In this document: in pieces, positions 46,454 through 52,190 of the stretch
Layout of the letters: every line of letters starts with the position of its first letter
Position numbering within the stretch: the first letter of the stretch is position 1
Source of the DNA: Chrysomallon squamiferum
Lineage: Eukaryota; Mollusca; Gastropoda; Neomphalida; Peltospiridae
Length of the DNA stretch: 64,000 bases
Direction of reading: 5' to 3'
NCBI GenBank assembly: GCA_012295275.1
Contig: CM022679.1
Span: 15,155,842-15,219,841 of the forward strand
Program-made: the position numbers and the translations under genes
The notes under the pieces: model-generated
The model's database searches: none
Told to the model about the DNA's origin: nothing
Seen by the model: the letters and a program-made list of their open reading frames with translations, nothing else

Positions 46454-48188
46454 GTTATTATTATTATTATTATTATAAAGATTAATCAATTTATGAAAAT
46501 GATAAATAAATAAATATAAAATAATTGTTAATTCCTTCTGATAAAAGTTAAAATATTATTAAGTTAAAATGCCAACTTTCTCTTACAAAATCATTTAATT
46601 AATAATGTTATTATATATATATATATATAAATTTTAATCATTTGGAAAGAAAATTTTAAAACTTCAGTATTCAGATAAAAAAAAATAAAAAAATAAAAAA
46701 AATAAAAGAAAGACATTTTTTAGCATACCAATTCAAAAGTAAATCATTTATTTATACATTAAACCTCTGTCAATATCTGATGGATTAATATATAACAATC
46801 ACTAAAAACAAAACTTTCAGAAATGCTACAGATTATGACTAACATAAATTATTCTTTTTTATAAAATATAGTCATACAAATTAAATATATGTTTGATTCA
46901 TAAAAAATCAAGTTAAAGTCAGAAATATTTTGACTACAATAAAACAAATTCAGTTATTTGATTTGAACATAATTATATTCTCCTATTCATAATTAACAGC
47001 ACTTTTCTCAAAATGTATCAAGTTACCTTAAATATATATATTTTTTTAATTTTTTAATTTTAATTTTTTTTTTACTGATTTATTAAAAATTAAACTACAG
47101 TGAAATGTAAATGTATATGCATTTATATTCATAACACCCGAGCTTTCTGTTTCCTGATTCATAAATATTATAATATAATGTATATAAAATTATTTGATTT
47201 AATAATGCTGACTACTACATATTTATTTTAGGAGTAACTAAGCGACAGTTACAGTAAATATATATTGTAAATCTACAACAGATTTAAATGTATTTGATCG
47301 TCCATGTATCACAGCGATTATATATCGAACATTTGTTTTACGTCATTTAACCTTAACAGAACTTTAGAAATCAGCCATGCAGAACACAAGATACATTCTG
47401 AAATTATAATATAACACTTACCTAGAAAAATCTAACCTTAAAGTCATAATTTTCTGAATTTGTCACAGATAACTTTCCCTTTAAAATTAGGTCAACATCG
47501 AGACTGCATGGATACCGAATATAATATACATCAATGTCGCAATAACCTGGTTGCGAGTTTTAAAAGTAGGAAAAACAATTAATTTTTTAATTCTTTTTTT
47601 TAAACCACAAACGAAGTACTTGTAACAGTAAATAAAAATGCTACACAAAATATCCGTCTGACAGGTAATTCTTGAGCTGACATATATTCCAAAGAATGAC
47701 ATACATGTAACTTCACCTTAGTCCAGTGTTTCATTCAGGGAATAATCACTGCAACAGAAAATCAACACATCTGACCTATTTTCAATCAGAAATGACCCAA
47801 CTACTGGACTCGGCTCATATTCTTTAACAGTGTCCAAAAAACCTATCAACTGCGATAGGCACTGACTTCTGGTTTTCTCGCTTCCAAAACCGTTTCACCA
47901 GACATGTCAAACGGGACATCAAGGTACATTTTTCGCATTACTAATTCACGAAGGCGTTGACCTATTTTTTTTCAGACAAAGCCATGCACTAAACACGTCC
48001 CGTGTCTAGGCTACTGTCACACTGGAACATGCAGTTAGACAGTAGTTGGGAGACCGTTTCATAAGTCCAAAAACAAAAGTTTACCCTTAATCCTCTCGAT
48101 CTGTGAATCTATAGCCTAATTTAATTGACGACTTACCCTGTGGGACGGGGCAACCGCAATCACCCGTCATTGACCGACTTTCCTCCAT
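3713..48188 (-). CDS. Unidentified Ser/Pro/Asn-rich protein, multi-exon, 3' end missing
   Basis: Exons on the - strand, in order: 48188-48137, 38541-38200, 28004-27547, 27425-26852, 26153-26010 and probably 3813-3713. Apart from the 121-nt gap inside the third block, the joins have GT-AG borders and matching phases (mostly phase 1). The known part codes for about 520 residues, or about 555 with the last exon. The N-terminus is MEESRSMTGDCGCPVPQ. Then come an SP-dipeptide-rich segment, a more helical segment (FPAAIANSAFNKLLLATV and what follows), poly-Ser runs, a 12-residue tandem repeat and an acidic SPTPLSP tail. I see no zinc finger, kinase, membrane or signal-peptide motif. Composition suggests a disordered nuclear or scaffold protein with many S-P phosphorylation sites; that is inference. 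Introns are 10 kb, about 0.7 kb and probably 22 kb long. No stop codon was found in phase, so the C-terminus, where a diagnostic domain may sit, is probably beyond the left edge. Confidence 0.65.
4010..4073. repeat. (TG)n microsatellite
   Basis: Nearly pure TG with one CG interruption. Confidence 0.95.
4968..5020. repeat. (AAAT)n microsatellite
   Basis: At least ten AAAT units. Similar short (TTTA)n and (ATT)n runs lie at 3402-3425 and 3525-3565. Confidence 0.95.
5740..6465. promoter_or_regulatory. Non-repetitive segment with clustered CRE-like motifs
   Basis: It contains TGACGTAA (5780-5787) and three ACGTCA half sites (6306-6311, 6359-6364, 6377-6382) in sequence free of microsatellites, apart from a T run near 5975. 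CpG is higher than nearby. It reads like an enhancer rather than an exon. It ends at a long CA repeat. Confidence 0.3.
6470..6570. repeat. (CA)n microsatellite
   Basis: Long CA tract with TACA and AACA interruptions. It produces spurious His-Thr ORFs. Confidence 0.95.
7415..7485. repeat. (TTTTG)n microsatellite
   Basis: About ten TTTTG units. Confidence 0.9.
7825..8160. promoter_or_regulatory. Non-repetitive segment with octamer motif
   Basis: A perfect octamer ATGCAAAT (7830-7837), TTATCT GATA-type sites and homeobox-like TTGAATTAGC occur in a 330-base stretch of ordinary base composition between AT-rich repeats. One + frame is open for about 73 codons but shows no protein-like features. 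An enhancer is the more likely reading. Confidence 0.25.
8215..8365 (+). mobile_element. SINE fragment, forward
   Basis: ACCATTCCAGCCAGAGCTCT, GTAACTGGTTTATTAAAAGA and TGTGGTGTGTGCTATCCTGT are the core of the same SINE. The reverse complement of the corresponding part of the copy at 16.2-16.5 kb matches it. Confidence 0.55.
9232..9292 (-). mobile_element. SINE fragment, reverse
   Basis: CCCACAGACAGGAGTGTACA followed by TACCATGGTCTTTGATAAAC and CAGTTGTTCAGC matches the copies at 16.35 and 33.1 kb. Confidence 0.55.
9850..10630. repeat. Diverged tandem array, unit about 90 bp
   Basis: Two close copies share ACATAATCAAAAACACCATT followed by TGATTTTCATCTATTTT (9889 and 9970). Further copies decay rightward (10065, 10175, 10375, 10485, 10530), each a [T/A]-rich stretch with a TATCTGCAnACAnATAC-like core. 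Confidence 0.5.
11095..11234. repeat. Compound (AAAT)n(GAAT)n(TAAAT)n microsatellite
   Basis: AAAT changes to AATG and then to AAATT/AAAT without a break, suggesting stepwise mutation within a single expanding tract. Confidence 0.9.
12709..12943. mobile_element. Tigger/pogo-like miniature inverted-repeat element
   Basis: Terminal inverted repeats: GGTTCCTTATCCGAAAT at the left (12719-12735), and at the right end ATTTCAGATAAAGGATCC (12920-12937), the reverse complement of GGATCCTTTATCTGAAAT. The interior TTTTATACAATATTTTTAAT and AATTTGTGCATGAAATGAGA is strikingly like the non-autonomous Tigger/MER2-type elements known from vertebrates (memory, not searched). It has no transposase. It is about 235 bp long. 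Confidence 0.55.
14300..14640. repeat. (CA)n/(TATA)n compound microsatellite
   Basis: CACACA with TATA and TACAAG interruptions. All long ORFs here on both strands are repeat artefacts. Confidence 0.95.
16195..16480 (-). mobile_element. Best-preserved SINE copy, reverse
   Basis: It begins with AAATGTTTTATACTTGACAA (3' tail) and runs through CCACTTCATGGGCTACTCTT, CATCCCACAGACAGGACAGT and GGAGCACTAGCTGGAATGCG to a degenerate GGATTGATCTGAC near the B box. It spans most of the element and is the best reference copy in the window. The short + ORF across it is accidental. Confidence 0.65.
17262..17480. repeat. Polypyrimidine tract ending in CAG
   Basis: About 200 bases of mostly C/T on the + strand, closing with CCCAACCCGCCACAG. 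It would be a strong splice acceptor if anything coding followed, but nothing convincing does. Strand asymmetry of this length can form H-DNA. Confidence 0.6.
17586..17803. repeat. (CA)n tract and 28-base poly-T
   Basis: CA repeat at 17586-17618 and T run at about 17776-17803. Between them a + frame is open for about 45 codons (KEDISTLAMFTDFVSSL and on) with no recognisable family. Confidence 0.7.
20500..21770. repeat. Nested tandem arrays: 44-bp unit and a longer about 200-bp unit
   Basis: From 20617 to 21000 a 44-bp unit with ATAACTTCATAATAAAT and TTCTGGCTTATCATTAAAAT repeats about 8-9 times. Flanking it, a longer segment recurs near 20510, 21070, 21240, 21430 and 21680, with shared TTTTTAATATGGC and ACATTATGTTGGACAAAA-like parts, 170-250 bp apart. 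Confidence 0.6.
21535..21596. repeat. (TA)n(CATA)n(TA)n microsatellite
   Basis: Alternating TATATA and seven-fold CATA blocks interrupt the long-period array. Confidence 0.9.
21890..22450. repeat. Tandem array, unit about 122 bp, five copies
   Basis: AAATGTCAGCATAATTCAGT recurs at about 21898 and 22018, and diverged AGATGTCAATATAATCAAT-type copies at about 22142, 22275 and 22400. Each is followed by ATCTTTTTGTTA, a CAAGCAA block and TTATACAGAATTTTA. Confidence 0.7.
22590..23470. repeat. Tandem array, unit 162 bp, about five copies
   Basis: The marker GATATCAACA and its neighbours fall at 22761, 22923 and 23085, exactly 162 bp apart. Each copy has CAAATGTTTTCACTAATCCC-like, AATACAACTG and AAACCTACAGATG blocks. 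The outer copies are more diverged. Confidence 0.7.
26010..26153 (-). CDS. Exon 4: acidic segment ending SPTPLSP
   Basis: Acceptor TTTTCCTTGACAG, donor CCAG|GTAGGT, 144 nt, phase 1 at both ends. It encodes GSDWNSENSRQSTENDSVMM, TINSVAAGDIQVDEELPATV and TSPTPLSP. Phase and composition match the neighbouring exons. No conserved domain recognised. Confidence 0.65.
26852..27425 (-). CDS. Exon 3b: seven 12-residue repeats
   Basis: It reads SSSGSVTESSYHKNSNAAVL, then RMSPTATAPVIAKMSMPEST, then seven tandem units of the type IPSSVQSPVYNK. It closes with LPSPAVNRISSSDSNQELQS and DTLYTG before the donor ACTG|GTATGT (phase 1). First residues of the units run I, I, A, V, I, A, V, so the last six are two copies of a three-unit (108-nt) block. 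Each unit carries an S-P site and a Tyr in PVYNK. The opposite strand is open for 167 codons because of the same repeat; that reading is not a gene. Confidence 0.65.
26945..27205 (-). repeat. Coding minisatellite, 36-bp unit, seven copies
   Basis: On the + strand each unit reads like TTGTTATACACCGGACTTTG followed by AACTGACGAAG and one variable codon. It encodes the 12-residue repeat of exon 3b. A 108-bp three-unit block is itself duplicated. Confidence 0.85.
27426..27546 (-). other. Possible 121-nt intron or frame discrepancy inside exon 3
   Basis: The block 28004-26852 is 1153 nt, one base too many for phase 1 at both ends. Removing 27546-27426 (donor CAC|GTGAGT, acceptor AATGAACAG|AGC) restores the frame exactly and joins QYH to SSSGSVTESS. 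The acceptor has little polypyrimidine, and both frames inside the segment look coding (SDPSVSNSG in one, IPELSLLTLDDVYNE in the other). A one-base assembly or sequencing error near the TGTGAGCAATTCC segment is therefore equally possible. Confidence 0.4.
27547..28004 (-). CDS. Exon 3a: helical segment and poly-Ser runs
   Basis: Acceptor TTTTTTAACTTCACAG; phase 1 from exon 2 gives DWRATSRDSKLHHNRKDDN and so on. Residues NRFPAAIANSAFNKLLLATV, ASQQMALKGLSSLTEKDLIE and YDPNASLDSEVSKQILQNYL look helical and are the least repetitive part of the protein, so they are the best query for homology. A (TCT)n tract encodes seven Ser in a row before QYH. The frame stays open past 27547 as far as a TAA at 27433, but continuing into the downstream repeat frame requires a shift of one base (see findings). 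Confidence 0.65.
28035..28285. repeat. Tandem array, unit about 50 bp
   Basis: Blocks of AAATGTAAT and AATCTGAA[T/G]CTTTT alternate about five times, just upstream (on the - strand) of the exon 3a acceptor. Confidence 0.5.
28795..29330. repeat. Compound (CATA)n/(TA)n/(CA)n microsatellite cluster
   Basis: A (TA)n core at 29045-29092 is flanked by CATA and CA blocks; another CATA block lies at 29290-29320. It sits upstream (on the - strand) of exon 3a. Confidence 0.9.
30780..31460. repeat. Tandem array, unit about 90-105 bp
   Basis: ACTTCTTAGAAATCAATGTA and close variants recur at 30898, 30988 and 31093, each followed by AGGAATGTTTA and TTCTCAGAATACTGTA-type blocks. More diverged copies continue to 31460. 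Confidence 0.65.
32623..32634. promoter_or_regulatory. Perfect palindromic CRE (CREB/ATF site)
   Basis: AGTGACGTCACT is a 12-base perfect palindrome containing the full CRE TGACGTCA. It lies in the 10-kb intron between exons 2 and 3a of the - strand gene. Whether it is active is unknown. Confidence 0.4.
32835..33130 (-). mobile_element. SINE copy in two overlapping pieces, reverse
   Basis: 32835-32890 carries GAAACCTGATGCTACCACTT and the start of the body. 32935-33130 restarts with the tail (AAAATGTTTTATTTAACAAT) and runs to TACAGGACAGTACATACAAC and AAGTTGTTCAGC. The order implies two nested or adjacent insertions. Confidence 0.55.
33178..33320. repeat. 68-bp tandem duplication derived from SINE sequence
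   Basis: Two copies, 68 bp apart, share GCAGCAAG, CACCTTCCTACTGGCTGGAA-like and AAATATGACACTGCTACTAA. The unit matches the body of the reverse SINE just to its left, so it probably arose from that insertion. Confidence 0.6.
34365..34690. repeat. Tandem array, unit about 85 bp, four copies
   Basis: CAAATAAACCCATCAAATTA starts at 34459, 34543 and 34629; an older copy lies near 34375. TGTAAAATAAATACTA follows in each. Confidence 0.8.
35040..36240. repeat. Tandem array, unit about 130 bp, about nine copies
   Basis: Each unit has an AAAAATCTA block (35151, 35284, 35421 and on), GACATATTAACCT-like, AAATATTAAATCAT-like and TTCCTGGATCAAAT blocks. Divergence between copies is high, so the array is old. 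Confidence 0.7.
37425..37502 (-). mobile_element. SINE head fragment, reverse
   Basis: GACGAGGATTGATCCTGCAA followed by GTTCTAACCACTGCACTTAC corresponds to the B box and A box of the tRNA-like head in reverse orientation. Confidence 0.5.
38200..38541 (-). CDS. Exon 2: S-P-rich low-complexity segment
   Basis: Acceptor TTCTAATTTCAG, donor CTCAAG|GTACAT, 342 nt, phase 1 in and out. It encodes MHMWRGESEVNMGPGDRV, an acidic stretch, an Asn/Ser run from AAC/AGC codons, and then repeated S-P dipeptides in contexts such as SPPVLIRTSP and NSPPDIVK. These are typical proline-directed kinase sites in a disordered region. The opposite strand is also open here, which is a by-product of the low complexity. 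A weaker internal donor (AGGGGTGAGT) lies near the exon start and could allow a shorter form. Confidence 0.65.
39148..39245. repeat. (TC)n(TA)n(TG)n compound microsatellite
   Basis: Pure CT of about 50 bases passes into TATA and then TG. A GA block follows at 39346-39360. Confidence 0.95.
39778..39829. repeat. (TG)n microsatellite
   Basis: Uninterrupted TG of about 25 units. Confidence 0.95.
39850..40740. repeat. Tandem array, unit about 52-58 bp
   Basis: AACAACTGGATCATAATTTA-type blocks recur about every 52 bp from 40430 to 40700, alternating with CACTTCAACT and TTATCCTAAT blocks. Weaker copies extend left to about 39860. Confidence 0.6.
41800..41842. repeat. (AAAC)n microsatellite
   Basis: About ten AAAC units. 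(AAAT)n at 40790-40830 and (AAAAT)n at 41940-41970 are similar. Confidence 0.9.
42551..42630 (+). mobile_element. SINE head fragment, forward
   Basis: GGGTTTGTAGTTCAGTGGTT (A box) and CACCAGGATCAATTTTC (B-box region) form the tRNA-like head without a recognisable body. Confidence 0.45.
42676..42745. repeat. (TTTTA)n microsatellite directly behind SINE head
   Basis: Ten TTTTA units begin about 45 bases after the SINE head at 42551-42630. Such a tract may have grown from a SINE 3' tail. Confidence 0.85.
43806..43885 (+). mobile_element. Degenerate tRNA-like SINE head
   Basis: GATAGCTATACAATGGTAAA followed by CATGGTTCTAATTCCTACTT resembles the A-box/B-box arrangement of the other heads. It is more diverged, so confidence is low. 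Confidence 0.3.
46415..46476. repeat. (ATT)n microsatellite
   Basis: About twenty ATT units with one GTT. Comparable tracts lie at 42361-42388 and 42924-42962. Confidence 0.95.
47846..47985 (-). other. Small ORF or poison exon with a homopolymer frame break
   Basis: ATG at 47985 gives MALSEKK and then TAG after a run of eight A. In the frame reached by one extra base, translation continues as GQRLRELVMRKMYLDVPFDM and then SGETVLEARKPEVSAYRS with a stop at 47846. An uninterrupted ORF of 30 codons starts at the ATG at 47938. The residues look like real protein, but the + strand is also open. It sits 150-290 nt downstream of exon 1 of the - strand gene, and an AATAG|GT acceptor would be phase-compatible with that exon. 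No family recognised. Confidence 0.2.
48137..48188 (-). CDS. Exon 1 (start codon) of the Ser/Pro-rich gene
   Basis: ATG at 48188-48186 opens MEESRSMTGDCGCPVPQ and ends with one base before a strong donor, CAGG|GTAAGT. An in-frame TAG nine codons upstream (in ATAGGTCAAGG) makes this ATG the first possible start if the leader is contiguous. The phase (1) matches the exon at 38.5 kb, where the joined codon becomes GCT (Ala). The exon lies in the CpG-richer promoter segment. Confidence 0.6.
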
Positions 48189-48390
48189 CACAGTCCGTGT
48201 GTAACCCTTGACCTATTTCTGACGTTCATTCCCAGAGTTCTCTTTCCAAAATGTCAGCGTCCATAGAATCACTCCCCTTTCCAAAATAATATTCAGTAAT
48301 AATACTATGGATGCACAAGAGAATTCTTCGCAGCAAGAGAAAATCATTTACAGCATTTGTTATTTTTTTCTTTTCCGATGAACTGCAGGT
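48189..48390. promoter_or_regulatory. Likely shared (bidirectional) promoter
   Basis: This interval separates the start codon of the - strand gene from the best upstream donor of FERRY3. It and its left flank (48000-48250) have clearly more CpG and GC than the surroundings. No TATA box at a convincing position is seen. Head-to-head placement with a short gap suggests one CpG-type promoter firing both ways; this is inference without transcript starts. Confidence 0.45.
48250..48388 (+). other. FERRY3: Candidate 5' UTR exon of FERRY3
   Basis: The first coding exon of FERRY3 begins at a splice acceptor (50184), so at least one upstream non-coding exon must exist. The best donor that I see upstream is GATGAACTGCAG|GTATAT, with the exon ending at 48388, in the CpG-richer segment shared with the - strand gene. 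The left boundary is a guess because no transcript start can be seen. Other donors between 48.3 and 50.1 kb are possible. Confidence 0.3.
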
Positions 48391-48762
48391 ATATTTTGAA
48401 AGCATTAATTAAGAAATCACTTTTTGACTGTTTTTAAACAGCGAATGACACACCACGCTAAACAGCAAACTGTAAACATGGTCAATTACTGAATTAGTAT
48501 CATTGCATCAGTGTATTACACTTTATGGGAATTCGCTCCTGTCTGAAATAATATTATGTAAAATATTAAAAGACTGCAAAGACTGAATTGTCATACGTAC
48601 ACAAAAATCTGGGTTAAAAAAAAATAATAATAAAACAAAATTGTCCGAAAGATATGTTTATTAAATAAAAACATTGTTAGGTTGACTGGTGCCAATTAGA
48701 GAATTCATAAACAAATTGACAACTATGGAGAACTGTCAATTGTTTTTTTATTATCAAAATGC

Positions 48763-48763
<1 letters not shown>

Positions 48764-48823
<60 letters not shown>

Positions 48824-48824
48824 T
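48764..48824. repeat. (ATT)n microsatellite
   Basis: About twenty pure units between the shared promoter and the first coding exon of FERRY3. Confidence 0.95.
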
Positions 48825-49959
48825 CTACATAATTACTTATGATGCCCTGTTCGTAAACATTGTTTGTTTACTTTTTACTGGGTATAATTAAAAATTAAAT
48901 AAACACCTGTTTATTATACCACAAATATGTTCATAAAAGATTATTAGATCTAATGTAAAATTTTAAGATTGCAATATATATATACATATAGGCCTATAAC
49001 AGTATTAAATCTTGTTTTAATGAAATGATTTTCACAAGTAAAATTATTTGTAGATATTAATATGATCATCGGTGGCGTTTTTTATCTTCTCGTTTTAAAA
49101 TAATTATTTAATTTATTTTTTATTATGTTTAGACATCAAACCAATTTAATGCTATCATAGCCCAGATATTGTGATCAAATTTTCTACGAGCCTGTAAAAA
49201 AAAATAAAAAATTGTACAGTAGAGAAAAATATGTGCTGATAGACAGAGTAAATATGTCTATTTTTAAATGCGCACATATAATTTGAATATTCCATTAACT
49301 ACTGCATAACTGAAAGGATCATTGAGACACTTGGCAGAGGCCACATCGTGGATGTCAATCATAAACAATTTAATATTTTTGAATATGCTGAAAGTGCACT
49401 GAATATATTCAACCAAAATGCATTATTGAGTTGTTATTAACTGCCAAAGAAATTGAAATTAAAATTTTAATATTGTTTCTCAGCTAATTCAAAAGAATAA
49501 TAAAAATAATTATTTAAATGTTCAAATGACCAAACAGAGCATATCATACACTATTTTAGTTCAAGTAAATGATTACAGAATGGGAAGTAACCCAGTAGAT
49601 AATCAGAGTAAACAGCTCTGTGGTAAGAATACTTTCTAAGATCACCATTTTGGTTATTAGTATTTTTATTTTATTTTTATTTATTTTTATCTGCAGATAA
49701 AAGCATTTCACAAAATTTATTTCAGTTTTCAGTGAAAGATCCCAGTTAAAATAAAATCAGTGAGTTTTCTCTCATTTATAACAAATATGTTGTGTTATAT
49801 CATTAAAAGCCCCACAAGCTGATAAGTTTTCAAAAGTGTGCATACGCTTATTTCATCAGCCAGATAATGTTAAGATACAAAACTTTTTAATGTGAATTTA
49901 TTTAGTAGTACCAACAGCAACAGCTATATTTATGTATTATTACATACACACATCTTTCT

Positions 49960-49996
49960 CTCTCTCTCTTCCTTTATATATATATATGGATAGATT

Positions 49997-50027
<31 letters not shown>

Positions 50028-50085
50028 GTATTTATATTTATATATAGATATACATACTGAGAGAGAGAGAGAGAGAGAGAGAGAA
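49960..50085. repeat. (TC)n/(TA)n/(GA)n microsatellite
   Basis: CT block, TATA, then GAGAGA in two parts. CT and GA on the same strand can pair into a hairpin about 100 bases upstream of the first coding exon of FERRY3. Confidence 0.9.
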
Positions 50086-50200
50086 CTTTTCTTTAACATA
50101 TTTTATTTTGTTAGTTTGTTGACAAAACCAGTATTATGTGATCTAAATAGAAAATTGACAGAATCTTTTTAAATCTGTTTCAGATTTGTATAATCTTAAG

Positions 50201-51122
50201 ATGCCAGCAAGCACTGAGAAGGAATTTGTGTTTACATTTAAGAGTAAAAATATCAAGTCAACTTTGACAGTACCTGTAACTGTTCCACTGTCTACAACTG
50301 TGTCAGAATTTGTTGGTCGACTAGTGCTCGCCCACAATCTACCATGTTATGTGGAGCATGGTAAGAGTAAATAATTTAGAGTAATATTAATATTTTTCAT
50401 TTTGTAAACAAGACAATAATTATATATTCATATGAATTTCTGTTGATTTCTTAAACGTAATTTGTTACAAAATATTTTGTAAGATTGTTTTCATAATATG
50501 TGATGACCTTAATTTGTAAATTAGATGTCAATGATAATAAATTATGACATTAATTTGTAAATTAGATATCTTTCCTAATAAATAAAGACATTAATTTTTA
50601 AGTTAGATATTTTTCATAATATGTCATGACATTAATTTGTAAGTTAGACGTCTAACATAGCTATGTGATGACATTCATGAATAATTCAGATTAATCAGAT
50701 TAGATTCAGTTATAATCAACATATAAATAATGAATTTATTTATCAATATGTATCTGTATTTTGTTATTGTTGCAGGTTTTTTTGTTTGGTTTTTGTAAGT
50801 TAGTTTTAAATGAATACATTATAAATTAGATGTTTATTAATATTTGCTTTATATCACTTCTATGATATATCATAATTCCTTTCTTAATTGTCATTTCTCT
50901 GTCATACAATCATTTCAAGATTTTTTAAATTTTAAATGTCCATAATTGTTTTAACTTTTAGAATTACAAGACTCTTTAGATAAATTTGTTACCAAGGAAA
51001 CAGCCAAACTGCATGATTTAAATGCAGAAGAGGCTATTGCAAAAGTTAAAAATGGAACTGTGTCTGCTCAGTCATTGATAGAAAAATGGAGCAAAGCATA
51101 TACTCAGGTACTGCATTTATAT

Positions 51123-51165
<43 letters not shown>

Positions 51166-52156
51166 TATATATATATATATATATTTTTTATTTTATTTTA
51201 TTTTTTATTGGATTCTTTACTGCTAAGTAGGAAGAAAATTTCATTATTGTGATTTTATTTGTATTTCACATCTATAACAATTAATAGTCATATGTTTTTG
51301 AGGTTTTGTTCAACATACATTTATTACTAAAGAAATAACTTTTTATTCAGCATTCATTATATTGATCATGTTTTGATTTCATCAATATTTGATGTAACAT
51401 ATTAAAAACAAATATTTCTTTTTTGCTTTGGACATGACGAAAAAGATATTTTATTGCACCGAAAATGTTTTCTTTTCTTTTGTGGTGCTTGTTTTTTGTT
51501 TCTTTAAACATTGTGCTGGCATTGATTCACTTTTTGTAACAATTAATGTTAAGAAAACATCTTTGTCGTTTCAACCGAGAATAATCAATTCCTGAAACTT
51601 TATTAAACTTTGATCAAAACGTTCTTTTATTTATATAAATGTGTTTTTACAGAGCTTAGCCTCAGCTATAGCCAAAGGTGTTTTGTCTTCCAGTTTGTAA
51701 TCTTGGCAATTCAGTCTGCTACTAGAATTTTCTTGCCCATTTCAAGAAAGAAAGAAAGAAACTTAAATTAATTAAATAATGTAAAAAGAAATAAATGAAT
51801 AAAAGATTAGTATGTTCAAAAAAAAATAATATTCATAATTGGCTGTGCAGGTATTTAATCAGATCAGTTTAATGTATTACTGAAGACCTACTTCTTTGTT
51901 CAGGGTTAGATTATGGTCTTTGTGAAACTGAGATAAAAAGGTAGAATATCTTAGAAAAGAACTTAATAGACATGAAAAGACGCTTCATGTTTGATTACTT
52001 TTTAGGCATTTAAAAATGTTCTCTTACATACTTAGTTACCTAGATTTTCAGCTAATATAAACTAATTATAGAACTGATTTAACATGAGCTGAAAATATTT
52101 ATAAAAATGTAACTATTAATTATCTTAAGTTTCTGTAGACAAATTGAAAAGAAAGT

Positions 52157-52190
<34 letters not shown>

